Of a DNA stretch of 41,526 bases, positions 32,177-40,771 are shown piece by piece. The position numbers and the translations under genes are program-made. Position 1 is the first letter of the stretch; each line of letters starts with the position of its first letter. Origin of the DNA: MGBC163016 sp964462135 (GTDB taxonomy: Bacteria > Actinomycetota > Coriobacteriia > Coriobacteriales > Eggerthellaceae); NCBI GenBank assembly GCA_964462135.1, contig CAYWWK010000019.1, positions 1 to 41,526 on the forward strand. The letters are read 5' to 3'. The notes under the pieces were generated by a model. The model was given only the letters and a program-made list of their open reading frames with translations. It was not told the origin of the DNA and did not search any database.

Positions 32177-33343
32177 CTATGACCGGGAAGGCGCTCCCAG
32201 CTTCTTCATGGCCCACAAGATCACCAGCGTGGCAACGATGGCAACGCCGATGGGCAGCAATGCCGCCAGCCATTCTGCCGGAGCAGGCAGGTAGTTCGTG
32301 GTCAGGGCGAACGTGGTATCCCAATCAAGGTAGCGTCCCGTGGAAACAGGATACGGCCCGGTCACAGCGTCGGTACCCGAGAGCGTCAGGTAGAGCGACG
32401 GTGCATTGTAGGCCGGATAGAGCAGCATCAGCCGATGAGCGAAGATGCCCACGATGATGAGGACGGCCGCCACCAACTTGGCAGTGCGCTTCGGCGATGA
32501 CGCCTGCACGAACAGGATGATCATGCCTGCCGCCGGAAGGACCAGTTCAGCTATGTAGAGCGGAAGTTGGGCACCAATGGCAGCCAGCACCCCTCCCGAA
32601 ACGGGCGTCGCCTCCATGGAGATGAGAGCCAGATCGCACAGCGCCAGCACCAGGTGCACAGCCACGGCAATGGCGCAGAGGCGACCAAGCCACATGACAC
32701 CTCCTGCCTCTGTCCGCTTGAGACAGCCGATGAGCAGAATCAGCGCACTGCCGCTGACGACTGCCACGGCAAGGAAGTCAACGGGCATGAGCGGGGTGGC
32801 CCACCAGGCATGCGCTGACTGCATCGAGAACAGGAGCCCTTCGATGATCTGAAGCGCCACGGCGCATATGCCCGCAAGGGCTGCCCACAGCTTCACCGAA
32901 GCATTCCCACGCGCGATCATGACCAACTGTACTACGGATACGATGACGAAGGCGGTGATGGCCATCATGTCCCATGCCAAGGGCGACCGGAAGTTGAGCC
33001 CCGTGATCATGAACAGGATGTTGCGGAGAGCCCCCAAGTCGGTAAGGATGGCCACCCCTGCAGCGCCCACGCATGCAAGGCCGATGGCGGCAGCCACGCG
33101 AGCAAGTGGCATGAGGTCCTCTTTGCCCGTCAAAAGGATGATGCTCGCCACGATCTGAGAACCGGCACCGAAGCCCACCATGAAGGCGAACATGGCGATC
33201 ATGAGCCCCCAGAGGAAGATATCGGTCATGCCTGATCCAGACAGAAGACCGCCCGTCAACTGAATCGCCCAGCCGACAAGCCCGATGATCAGAAGACCAC
33301 ATCCTGCATAGCCGATATAACGCGTGCTCTTCTCCATGATCAC
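32177..33343 (-). CDS. NrfD/DmsC-like membrane anchor subunit
   Basis: 388-residue integral membrane protein with about ten hydrophobic helices of the NrfD/polysulfide-reductase family, which exchanges electrons with menaquinol. It is the third gene of a molybdoenzyme operon and overlaps the upstream Fe-S subunit gene by four bases. The start is GTG at 33343, with an in-frame ATG two codons later as an alternative; a GAGGGAGAGGGGG tract lies just upstream of both. The NrfD type does not carry heme, so electrons would pass directly between quinol and the Fe-S subunit. Confidence 0.9.
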   Translation of the reverse strand: MIMEKSTRYIGYAGCGLLIIGLVGWAIQLTGGLLSGSGMTDIFLWGLMIAMFAFMVGFGAGSQIVASIILLTGKEDLMPLARVAAAIGLACVGAAGVAILTDLGALRNILFMITGLNFRSPLAWDMMAITAFVIVSVVQLVMIARGNASVKLWAALAGICAVALQIIEGLLFSMQSAHAWWATPLMPVDFLAVAVVSGSALILLIGCLKRTEAGGVMWLGRLCAIAVAVHLVLALCDLALISMEATPVSGGVLAAIGAQLPLYIAELVLPAAGMIILFVQASSPKRTAKLVAAVLIIVGIFAHRLMLLYPAYNAPSLYLTLSGTDAVTGPYPVSTGRYLDWDTTFALTTNYLPAPAEWLAALLPIGVAIVATLVILWAMKKLGAPSRS

Positions 33344-34059
33344 GCCCCCTCTCCCTCTGAAGAGGCTGGCACGAGGTTCACCTGCGAGACCCCATGGGCA
33401 GCCAGATAGTAGACATTCGGTTCGGTATGGTATTCGTCACCCAGCGTGAACGTCTCCTTGCCATCCAGATAGGTGCGGATGGCAGAGCCTTCGTCATCCA
33501 TGTCGCCGAATATGCGCGCGTTGCCCGGGCAGGCACGACAGCAGGCAGGCTCCTTGCCCTGTGAGGTGTATTGCGCGCAGAAGGTGCATTTCTCCATGAC
33601 TCCCTCGGGGCGCTCAGGGGTATACACCAGATGATCACCATCGTAATACGGCTTCGGATAGCCATACTCCAGCGTCGTATCGCCCAGACCCACCATCTTC
33701 GCAGGCTTGCCCCAATTGAACTGGCGCACACCGTAGGGACACGCGCTTGCACACATACGGCAGCCGATGCATCGATCATAGTCGATGAGCACGGTACCCG
33801 TGTCCGCATCGATGTAGGTGGCCTGCGTGGGGCAGACGCTCTCGCAGGGAGCATTGGTGCAATGCTGGCAGCTGATGGGCACGAATTCCATGCGCAGCTG
33901 GTCGTTGACCTTCACTGCGACGTCATATTCCGGTGTGCCGCTTGTGAACACACGGTTCCACCATATCCCTTGCGGCTGGGCGTTGAAATCCTTGCACACG
34001 ACAGCGCAGGTACGACACCCAATGCAACGGTCCAGATCTATCGCCATCGCGTATCTCAT
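33340..34059 (-). CDS. DmsB-like four-cluster ferredoxin subunit
   Basis: 239-residue iron-sulfur protein. Four cysteine groups are visible in order: CIGCRTCAVVC near the N-terminus, CQHCTNAPCESVC, CIGCRMCASAC and CTFCAQ with later CCRAC. This is the layout of DmsB/NrfC/PhsB electron-transfer subunits holding four [4Fe-4S] clusters. It has no signal of its own; partners of this type travel with the Tat-signal-bearing catalytic subunit. The start overlaps the stop of the catalytic subunit gene, and its stop overlaps the start of the NrfD gene, so all three are translationally coupled. Confidence 0.94.
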   Translation of the reverse strand: MRYAMAIDLDRCIGCRTCAVVCKDFNAQPQGIWWNRVFTSGTPEYDVAVKVNDQLRMEFVPISCQHCTNAPCESVCPTQATYIDADTGTVLIDYDRCIGCRMCASACPYGVRQFNWGKPAKMVGLGDTTLEYGYPKPYYDGDHLVYTPERPEGVMEKCTFCAQYTSQGKEPACCRACPGNARIFGDMDDEGSAIRTYLDGKETFTLGDEYHTEPNVYYLAAHGVSQVNLVPASSEGEGA

Positions 34060-36716
34060 GATTCAGCCCCCTTCGCGTATTCGATGCCTGACCCTTGGGG
34101 TATGCTCCCGCCAAGCACGCTCTTGCCTGCGTTCTCCACGATCTGCGGCTTCCCTCCATTGCAAAGGCGCACATTGCAGGCCGTTTCGTTCCATGCCATG
34201 TTCGGCGACCAGACGCTGACGATGTAGTACACCTCATTCGTGGGGTTGATCCATGGCCAGATCAACGAGTTGTAGCTTGTCTGGTTGTCATAGGCCGACC
34301 ACCAGCCCTGATCGAAGATGCACTGCGTTGGATAGACGCCCGGATCTTCGATGAGTTGCCCTTGAACGGCCCCGCGGCTGTTGTAGACCTCCACCCAATC
34401 CCCATTCGCAAGGCCACGCTCGGCGGCCGTTTCGGGATTCAGCCAGACTTTCGGCGTGTTGTCCTGCAATTCCAGCATGAAGGGGTTGTTCACATAGGTT
34501 GCGTGTACCCGGAAAGCGCTGTTGCGCGTCGTGTAGCCCAAAGGATAGAGATTTCGCGCCTCAGGGTCTTCCTTGTATTCCGTATCCTCGAAAGGAGGCT
34601 TGTAGCAGGGAAGCTGCTCTCCCAATTCAAGGAAGATGTCCTCATCGCGATAGAACTCTATGCGCCCCGAACGGACGAATTTCGACGTCGCCTCAAGCGG
34701 ATTCGGGCGAGACACCGTGGGAAAGGGCACGCGTTCATGGATCTGCTCCCAGAAGGGGATGCGCTTCTCACCAGGATTGCTGTGCGCCAGCTTGCCCGGC
34801 CCCTGGCGCAGCTCCTCTGGGGTCAGATGATCAATGGTAGGGCCGCCCTTCTCAAGCAGAAGCGCAAGCACCTCGTCGGCCCGCTTCTCGGAGTCCTCGG
34901 GGGCGAAACGTGGCCAAAGCGGCTCCTTGGAAGGGTCGATGCGGTTTGCCAATTCCGTGAATATCCATATCTCCTCTCGGGCCTCTCCCGGTGGTTCCAC
35001 GATACGCTGCTGAAGCTGCACATAGGGATGGAGAGGCGTGGTGGTGAGTTCGGTCTTCTCGTACCAACTGGCACACGGGAAGGTCACCGTGGCGTTCGTA
35101 GCCGTGAGCGTCTGTTGGAAATCCAGACAGACAAGGCATTCGATGTCTCCCGTGTCAACGGCATTGCGCAGCCAGTTCGCCACGTTGTGCTGCTCGAGCG
35201 GATTTCCCCACCCCACGACGATGGCCTTGAATCCGTCTTTGGGATACTTCGCCTTCATAAGGGGCGTGGGGCCGTTCACAGCGTAATGGAATGGGCACGA
35301 TGCCTTGATGGCTCCTTCGGGCACCATCCAGCTGGCTGTGTTGAAGCGTGTCTTGTATTGGCCGACATAGGTGGAGATGCCGCCTCCAAGCTGGCCGATG
35401 TTCCCAGTCAGACATGCAACGAGAGCGCAGGCACGCCCTTTGAGGTCTCCGTGATACCACTGCTGCGTGCCGCCACCGAAGATGATGTGCATGGGCTTGG
35501 TCTGCGCCGCTTCGCGCGCGATGCGCGCGATGGTATCCGCGTCGATGTTGCAGATGTCTGCGACATCCTCTGGACGGTATGCCTCCAGTTGCTCGACCAG
35601 CAGCTGGAAACCCGGCTTCGCTTGGACGACCGTGCCATCCTTCAGCACGATCTCATAGGAACCCGCAAGCGCATAGTCGTTGTCTGGAAGTTCCAAGGGC
35701 GTCACCGCCACAGGCATGCCCGTTGACACCTCCACGGCAACGAAGCTGGAACGGTAATCTGGGATATCGGGGGTCGATTCCAACCCTTCGACATCCGCAG
35801 CCAACACGCGCTTGCCCGTTTCCGTGTTCACCAGCAGAGGCGCATCGGTGTAGGTTCTCATGAAGTGCTCATCGAACAGGCCTTCATCGATGATGGTCTT
35901 CGCCATGGCCAACGCGAAGGCTCCGTCAGAATCAGGCGCGATGCGCACCCATTCATCCGCTCGTTCGGCCGAAGCGGAGTAATTCGGATCGAAGTAGATG
36001 ACGCGTCCCCCATTTTCCTGCGAATAGGTGAGGAAATGGGCATCCGGCATGCGTGTGACCATGATGTTCGATCCGAAAATGAGCGTGAGCTTCGAATCCT
36101 CCCAGCAATACGATTCAAGCTCTTCGCTTTGACAACCGAAGGTCTCGGGCCAGAACATGGGCAGGTCCCCATTGAGTTCGTAGCCGCCAATGACCGACCA
36201 CCCGAACGTGTTCGCTATGCGCACCAAGGCGCCCTTCTGGATATGACCCGTTCCCTGCACCTGATAGATGACACCAACGGAGTCCGGCCCGTACTTCTCC
36301 ATGATGCCCCGCAATTTCTCCGCAGCCGTGTCCAGAGCCGTATCCCAGTCCGTTTCCACCTGCTTTCCCTCGTCGTTCCTGACCAATGGCACGGTCAGCC
36401 GATCCGGACCGGCGAGCATCGTGTTGATGGACAGGCCCTTCAGGCACCCGCGTGGGTTGTAATGCTCATAGGGGTAGTCGGCAGCTTGACGGATCATGCG
36501 AACGCGGCCATCCTGCACGCATGCAACCATGCCGCATGCGCCGGTGCAATTCGGTGAGCAGGTGGTGCGGATCCACTCTTCATCCAATGGCTCTGCCGGT
36601 GTCAGCGCTTCGGCCTCCTCAACACCGATGCCTCCCTCGCACACCGCCGCTGCACCCAGTGCACAGGCAACTCCAGCGCTTGCCTCCACGAAGGTACGTC
36701 GTGTCATGGCTTTCAT
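34056..36716 (-). CDS. Tat-exported molybdopterin oxidoreductase, DMSO reductase family catalytic subunit
   Basis: 886-residue catalytic subunit. The start at 36716 is preferred over an ATG 45 bases upstream because AAGGGGG lies five bases ahead and places the twin-arginine motif (TRRTFVE, R6-R7) at the usual distance, followed by a short hydrophobic stretch. A [4Fe-4S] site follows with C53, C57, C61 and C91. The large middle region binds the bis-MGD molybdenum or tungsten cofactor, and the C-terminal cap has NGDWVEVYNSRG and ACNVRL-like segments. The substrate cannot be told; I could not assign the residue that ligates the metal. Chaperone genes (TorD/DmsD type) are not in the window. The likely regulator diverges from it. 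Confidence 0.93.
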   Translation of the reverse strand: MKAMTRRTFVEASAGVACALGAAAVCEGGIGVEEAEALTPAEPLDEEWIRTTCSPNCTGACGMVACVQDGRVRMIRQAADYPYEHYNPRGCLKGLSINTMLAGPDRLTVPLVRNDEGKQVETDWDTALDTAAEKLRGIMEKYGPDSVGVIYQVQGTGHIQKGALVRIANTFGWSVIGGYELNGDLPMFWPETFGCQSEELESYCWEDSKLTLIFGSNIMVTRMPDAHFLTYSQENGGRVIYFDPNYSASAERADEWVRIAPDSDGAFALAMAKTIIDEGLFDEHFMRTYTDAPLLVNTETGKRVLAADVEGLESTPDIPDYRSSFVAVEVSTGMPVAVTPLELPDNDYALAGSYEIVLKDGTVVQAKPGFQLLVEQLEAYRPEDVADICNIDADTIARIAREAAQTKPMHIIFGGGTQQWYHGDLKGRACALVACLTGNIGQLGGGISTYVGQYKTRFNTASWMVPEGAIKASCPFHYAVNGPTPLMKAKYPKDGFKAIVVGWGNPLEQHNVANWLRNAVDTGDIECLVCLDFQQTLTATNATVTFPCASWYEKTELTTTPLHPYVQLQQRIVEPPGEAREEIWIFTELANRIDPSKEPLWPRFAPEDSEKRADEVLALLLEKGGPTIDHLTPEELRQGPGKLAHSNPGEKRIPFWEQIHERVPFPTVSRPNPLEATSKFVRSGRIEFYRDEDIFLELGEQLPCYKPPFEDTEYKEDPEARNLYPLGYTTRNSAFRVHATYVNNPFMLELQDNTPKVWLNPETAAERGLANGDWVEVYNSRGAVQGQLIEDPGVYPTQCIFDQGWWSAYDNQTSYNSLIWPWINPTNEVYYIVSVWSPNMAWNETACNVRLCNGGKPQIVENAGKSVLGGSIPQGSGIEYAKGAES

Positions 36717-36788
36717 CGACATCCCCCTTCTCTCGGATATCCATGTGTCCAATGGCTTCAATCCATATCATTTTCGTTAACTGCGTAG

Positions 36789-36845
36789 TTATCAATGGGG
36801 ATTGGTGATAATTTGTTACTTCTTATCCCCATCGAATGGGGATAA
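36789..36845. promoter_or_regulatory. Two matching 23-bp dyads between the molybdoenzyme operon and its MocR-type regulator
   Basis: Site 1, 36789-36811, starts TTATCA and ends TGATAA. Site 2, 36823-36845, is a near-perfect palindrome TTATCCCCAT-CGA-ATGGGGATAA. Both are 23 bp, follow TTATC-N13-GATAA, and their centres are 34 bp apart (about three helical turns). The core ATGGGGAT occurs at 36795 and 36836 and inverted at 36825. The position suits control of both genes. No consensus promoter is seen for the operon, which would fit an activator. Confidence 0.7.
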
Positions 36846-36910
36846 CGGCGCGGTCTCTCTCCTTCATGTGCAAGGTTGCCAGCGACCCCGCCTTGACGGA
36901 GGTGGTTAGT

Positions 36911-38344
36911 TTGCGGATACATATCAACAAGGACAGGCGCGTACCTGCATACCGACAGCTCTATGTCCAAATCAGCACCGCCATTGAGCACGGCGAGATA
37001 CCAGCTGGCGACACGCTTCCCAAGATCAGAGATCTTGCGACGAAGCTGGGCATCGCGCGGAACACGGTTGAAGCCGCCTACAAGCAGCTTGCCCTGGAAG
37101 GATATGCGAAGGGACGTCGCGGGATAGGCTACATCGTCGAAGACCTTGATTTCTCCGTGCTTGAGGCAGAATCCTCAGCGCCGGACAGCCGCAAACTCAT
37201 CGAACAGAGCGAAGCTGCACGCACGCATGATCCGCTTGGCGGCAGCTTGGGATGTCGCTTTGATTTCTGCTACGGCAATCGTCGGTTGGACATGCTGCCC
37301 ATCGCAGGCCTGAAGGCACTTGCCGATCACGCTCTCTCTGGCCCTGCAAGCGAAGATGCCGCACGCTATATCGACTCATTCGGGTTGCATGGATTGAGAG
37401 AGCAGATCGCGCGCCATCTCTACAGCACGCGTGGCATTCGGTGCGCCCCGGAGCAGATCATCCTTCGGCCCGGCACCCAAGTGGCTTTGAGCGATCTCGT
37501 GCGCATCTTCGATGAGACAGAGCGGGTGGTGGCTATGGAAGACCCGGGATATGATGCCGCTCGATACGCCTTCGAGCGTGCGCGCTGTACGATCAAGCCC
37601 ATTCCCACGCATCGCGGAGATGCCGCATTCCTTGCAGAACTGGGCAGATCGAATGCCCGATTGGCCATGGTCACCCCATCCAACCAGTTCCCCTTGGGGT
37701 TCATCATGTCATTGTCCACCCGGTTGAAGCTGGTCGAATGGGCGAAGGACAACGAAGCCTACATCATAGAAGACGACTACTGCTGTGAGTATCGATACCG
37801 ATCGAGCCCCGCGCCCGCGCTCCGTTCGATCGATGCCCATCGAACCATCTATTTGGGAACCATGTCGAAGATACTGAGCCCTTCACTGCGCATCTCCTAT
37901 ATCGTTCTCCCCGTTGAGCTGCTTTCGCTCTGGAATGCAGCACATGCTGGCGAGCATTGTCCCCTCGCATGGCTTGACCAGGAGATGCTCCGTGCGTTCA
38001 TGGCGTCCGATGCCTGGAATCGATACGTGCACGCAACCAAGAACATGTACCAACGACAGCATGATCAGCTTGTCCGCTGCCTCAGAAAGGAGATGGGAGA
38101 GCGTATAAGGATATTCGGAGAGGACGCAGGGCTGCATCTATTGATCGAAGACACGCTTGGTCGCAGCCAAGAGGAACTCATACAGCTTGCGTTTGGCAAT
38201 GATGTCCGAGTATATCCGACTGACCAGTATTGGGCATCAACGCCTCATCCCCTGAAGAGCCTTGTTCTGGTGGGATTCTCCGGCATTGCTTATGAACTGA
38301 TCCCTGAGGGCGTGAATCGCCTTGCCGCTGCCTGGTATACATGA
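36911..38344 (+). CDS. MocR-type regulator: GntR HTH fused to PLP aminotransferase-like domain
   Basis: 477-residue transcription factor. The N-terminus has a winged helix of the GntR type (LPKIRDLATKLGIARNTVEAAYKQL). The rest is a class I aminotransferase fold with IEDDYCCEYRY and the PLP-binding lysine K320 in GTMSKILSP, so it probably senses a PLP-linked amine or amino acid. I choose TTG at 36911 because GGAGGTGG sits five bases ahead; the ATG at 36836 lies inside the palindrome and has no Shine-Dalgarno site, and the ATG at 36866 also lacks one. It diverges from the molybdoenzyme operon. Such regulators usually control PLP, GABA or taurine genes. Confidence 0.9.
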   Translation: MRIHINKDRRVPAYRQLYVQISTAIEHGEIPAGDTLPKIRDLATKLGIARNTVEAAYKQLALEGYAKGRRGIGYIVEDLDFSVLEAESSAPDSRKLIEQSEAARTHDPLGGSLGCRFDFCYGNRRLDMLPIAGLKALADHALSGPASEDAARYIDSFGLHGLREQIARHLYSTRGIRCAPEQIILRPGTQVALSDLVRIFDETERVVAMEDPGYDAARYAFERARCTIKPIPTHRGDAAFLAELGRSNARLAMVTPSNQFPLGFIMSLSTRLKLVEWAKDNEAYIIEDDYCCEYRYRSSPAPALRSIDAHRTIYLGTMSKILSPSLRISYIVLPVELLSLWNAAHAGEHCPLAWLDQEMLRAFMASDAWNRYVHATKNMYQRQHDQLVRCLRKEMGERIRIFGEDAGLHLLIEDTLGRSQEELIQLAFGNDVRVYPTDQYWASTPHPLKSLVLVGFSGIAYELIPEGVNRLAAAWYT

Positions 38345-38444
38345 CATACACACCTCGCCACTTCCCCAGTAGGTGATGCATGACGATGAAGTCGGAACCG
38401 GTGCCTATTGCCTGCATGTGCGCATTGCAACGACCGCCCCTGCA

Positions 38445-38477
38445 GGCAGGATGCGCTGCTGCGAAGCGCACCCTGCC
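38445..38477. terminator. Hairpin between the convergent MocR and SDR genes
   Basis: GGCAGG (38445-38450) pairs with CCTGCC (38472-38477) and TGCGCT (38452-38457) pairs with AGCGCA (38465-38470), separated by one A-C mismatch, with loop GCTGCGA. It could stop transcripts from both sides, though no T-tract follows on either strand. The 163-bp region holds no gene. Confidence 0.5.
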
Positions 38478-38507
38478 GCACGGTTGCAGCCGAGTTTCGC
38501 CAGACGC

Positions 38508-39308
38508 TTACGGACGTTGACCCATGCCACCTTCCAGGGTCAGGGTCTCGCCACTCATGAACTTGAAATCGGGATTGGCCAGCTGCACGACCACGCGTCC
38601 GATCTCCGTTTCCACATTGCCATAATGGCCCATGGGAGGCATGTGCACGTTGGCCTCGAAGGCATCCGGGTACTGCTCTTGGAAGTTCTCCAGCGCAGCC
38701 GTCCATGCCAGGGGGCATACCACGTTCACATTGATGCCGTCCGGCCCCCATTCGGTGGCGGCCACGCGGCTCATGCCACGGATACCCTCCTTAGCTGCCG
38801 CGTAGGCACACTGACCGTAGTTTCCGAACAGGCCTGCGCCGGAGGCGAAGTTGATGACCGACCCCTTGGTCTCCTTCAGATGCGGATAGCAAGCCTGCAT
38901 GTAGTAGAACGCCGCATAGAGACCCGAATAGATAGCCAGGTCAAACTGGTCGGTGGTATGGTCAGCCAACGTGACGCCCGAAGCGGATGCCTGGGCGTTG
39001 TTCACCAGCACATCAATGCGCCCGAACTTCTCGATAGCCTTGTCAATGACGTTCTGCACGACAGCCTTATTGTCGGCACCAGCGCTGACATCGGCCTGCA
39101 CGGGCAGCACCTCAATGCCATAGTCCGCCTCAAGCTCAGCCTTCGCGTTCTCCAGCTTCTGGACATTGCGCCCCGTGATGACCAGGTTCGCACCTTCCTT
39201 CGCATAGGCGATGGCGATGCCATAGCCGATTGCTCCCGGAGAACCGTCCTTGAGCTTCGCCATGCCTGCACCGGTGATGATGGCCGTCTTGCCCGTCAGA
39301 AATCCCAT
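38508..39308 (-). CDS. Short-chain dehydrogenase/reductase
   Basis: 266-residue NAD(P)-dependent oxidoreductase. The cofactor loop is unusual: TGAG is followed by an insertion (MAKLKDGSPGAIGYG) before the GxG. The fold is otherwise classical, with VLVNNAQ, a Ser in the INFASG segment, and the YAAAK catalytic Tyr/Lys, then a C-terminal FMSGETLTLEGG. The start at 39308 is taken because GGAAGGA lies ahead and the fold begins at MGFLTGKT; an ATG 25 codons upstream is less likely. Gut Coriobacteriia carry many SDRs acting on steroids and other alcohols; the substrate here is unknown. Confidence 0.9.
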   Translation of the reverse strand: MGFLTGKTAIITGAGMAKLKDGSPGAIGYGIAIAYAKEGANLVITGRNVQKLENAKAELEADYGIEVLPVQADVSAGADNKAVVQNVIDKAIEKFGRIDVLVNNAQASASGVTLADHTTDQFDLAIYSGLYAAFYYMQACYPHLKETKGSVINFASGAGLFGNYGQCAYAAAKEGIRGMSRVAATEWGPDGINVNVVCPLAWTAALENFQEQYPDAFEANVHMPPMGHYGNVETEIGRVVVQLANPDFKFMSGETLTLEGGMGQRP

Positions 39309-39342
39309 GTTGTCCAATCCTTCCGATCCTAATGTTCCTTCT

Positions 39343-39372
39343 TGGAATTTGCACAAACTCGTGCAATGATAT
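39343..39372 (+). promoter_or_regulatory. Promoter of the ThrE-like genes with an operator-like dyad in its spacer
   Basis: TTGGAA (39343-39348) and TGATAT (39367-39372) are 18 bp apart. The whole spacer is the inverted repeat TTGCAC-AAACTC-GTGCAA. A factor bound there would sit exactly between the -35 and -10 boxes, as with MerR-family sites. No regulator gene lies next to it. Confidence 0.45.
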
Positions 39373-39445
39373 TTCACCGTCATTCAGGCGAAGAGAGCAG
39401 TCGACGTTTTTTACGTCAGGGAAACAAAGATTGGAGGGATGCACC

Positions 39446-40279
39446 ATGGCAGAAGCAGCCACCATCACCCAGGCAACCCAGCCGATCCCCTTCGGCTGCG
39501 AGGATGCGACTGACTGCGACACGCATGCCCTGAATGTCTTTCCTCGCCTGCTTGATGTGGCGGAAGCCATGCTGCTTTGCGGCGCGGACGTCCATTTCGT
39601 GGAAGAAGAATTGGCACGGATGGGACGGGCGTACGGTGCGGCGAAGATGAACGTCTTCGTCATCACCTCCTCGATCATAGCCACCATGACGCTTGCCCAA
39701 GGCTACGAGCATACGCTTACACGACGGGTCATCGGAGAGGCCTCCATCGACTTCGACAAGTTGGAGAAGCTGGCTGATCTCTGCTCAGAGGCAAGCCGCT
39801 CGAATATGGCACCTGCCATGCTTGAAAGCCGACTCGCCCAGATCAAGGGACGCACGATGCCCACCGCAACGCTTCTTCTGGGAGGCATTCTCTCGGCGGG
39901 TGCGTTCGCGATGTTCTTCGGAGGATCGCTTCTTGATGCCGTCGTCTCGGCCGCCTTCGCCGTCCTTCTCTGCCTGTCACTCAAGTTCGTTCGCCCTTGG
40001 ACCCCCAGCACCATCATCTTCAATTTCACGAACTCGTTTCTCTGCGGCCTTGGCGTCATGGCCGTGGCGAGCATCTTTGGCGAGATATCGACGGATATGG
40101 TCATGATAGGAGATATCATGCTGCTCATCCCCGGCGTGGCCATGACCAATGCCACCCGCGACATGTTCTCAGGAGACACCATTTCCGGCATCATGAGATT
40201 CGTGGAAAGCCTGCTGTGGGCAGTGGCCTTGGCCCTTGGATTCATGGCAGCCATCTGGCTTGCCCAGCTGATATGGTGA
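39446..40279 (+). CDS. Threonine/serine exporter, large ThrE-like subunit
   Basis: 277-residue protein with an N-terminal domain (about 25-145) of the ThrE_N/DUF1212 family and about five hydrophobic helices after it. Family landmarks are AMLLCGADVHFVEEELARM, a GRTMP pre-helix turn, FNFTNSFLCG and IMLLIPGVAMTNATRDM. In other bacteria this subunit and the next form a split ThrE system that exports threonine and serine. The ATG at 39446 has GGAGGG upstream, and the longer frame to 39332 would run into the promoter dyad. The next gene overlaps or abuts its stop. Confidence 0.93.
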   Translation: MAEAATITQATQPIPFGCEDATDCDTHALNVFPRLLDVAEAMLLCGADVHFVEEELARMGRAYGAAKMNVFVITSSIIATMTLAQGYEHTLTRRVIGEASIDFDKLEKLADLCSEASRSNMAPAMLESRLAQIKGRTMPTATLLLGGILSAGAFAMFFGGSLLDAVVSAAFAVLLCLSLKFVRPWTPSTIIFNFTNSFLCGLGVMAVASIFGEISTDMVMIGDIMLLIPGVAMTNATRDMFSGDTISGIMRFVESLLWAVALALGFMAAIWLAQLIW

Positions 40280-40284
40280 GTCTC

Positions 40285-40746
40285 ATGGATGCCTACGCCT
40301 GGATACAATTGGCAACTGCCTTCTTCGGCGCCTTGGGTTTCGCCCTGTTCTTCAATGTCAGCCCGCGTCGGATACTTCCGGCTTCCGTCGGCGGTCTCGT
40401 GACTTGGATGATCTACTGGGTCCTGTTCCAGATCATGGGGCAGATATTCGTTCCCTGCGTGATCGCCTGCATCTTCGCAGCCGCATACGCCGAAGTCGTT
40501 GCACGCGTGAACCGCATTCCCACGACGGTGTTCTTCATCATCAGCGTGATTCCGCTCGTTCCCGGACGCGGTCTGTTCTACACCATGTCTGATGCCGTGA
40601 ATGGCCGCTGGGACGCCTTCGCAGCCGATTCCACCGCGACGCTGCTCTTCGCCGCTGGCATTGCGGCGGGCATCTGCATCGTCAGCGCGGGAGTGCAGAC
40701 ATGGAAGTATGGTCAGCGCAAGATCAATGCGCTGCGCAACCATTGA
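40285..40746 (+). CDS. Threonine/serine exporter, small ThrE-like subunit
   Basis: 153-residue membrane protein of the ThrE_2/DUF3815 family with about four helices, which completes the exporter with the preceding subunit. It shows the family pattern ATAFFGALGFALFFN, an NRIPTTVFFI turn and VPGRGLFYTM. I choose ATG 40285 (GGTGAG upstream, protein starts MDAYAW at the usual family position); an in-frame ATG at 40273, overlapping the previous stop by seven bases, is the alternative. Either way the two are translationally coupled. Confidence 0.92.
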   Translation: MDAYAWIQLATAFFGALGFALFFNVSPRRILPASVGGLVTWMIYWVLFQIMGQIFVPCVIACIFAAAYAEVVARVNRIPTTVFFIISVIPLVPGRGLFYTMSDAVNGRWDAFAADSTATLLFAAGIAAGICIVSAGVQTWKYGQRKINALRNH

Positions 40747-40771
40747 GCCTTAGAGGTACATTGGAGTCAGG

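Noticed and set aside
34095..35726. 543-codon plus-strand frame opposite the molybdoenzyme
   Set aside because: Shadow of the catalytic subunit gene; composition is typical of an antisense frame and no motif is present.
36836..36910. Upstream ATG as start of the MocR-type regulator
   Set aside because: It sits inside the palindrome, lacks a ribosome binding site and adds 25 residues not typical of the family; TTG at 36911 has a strong site.
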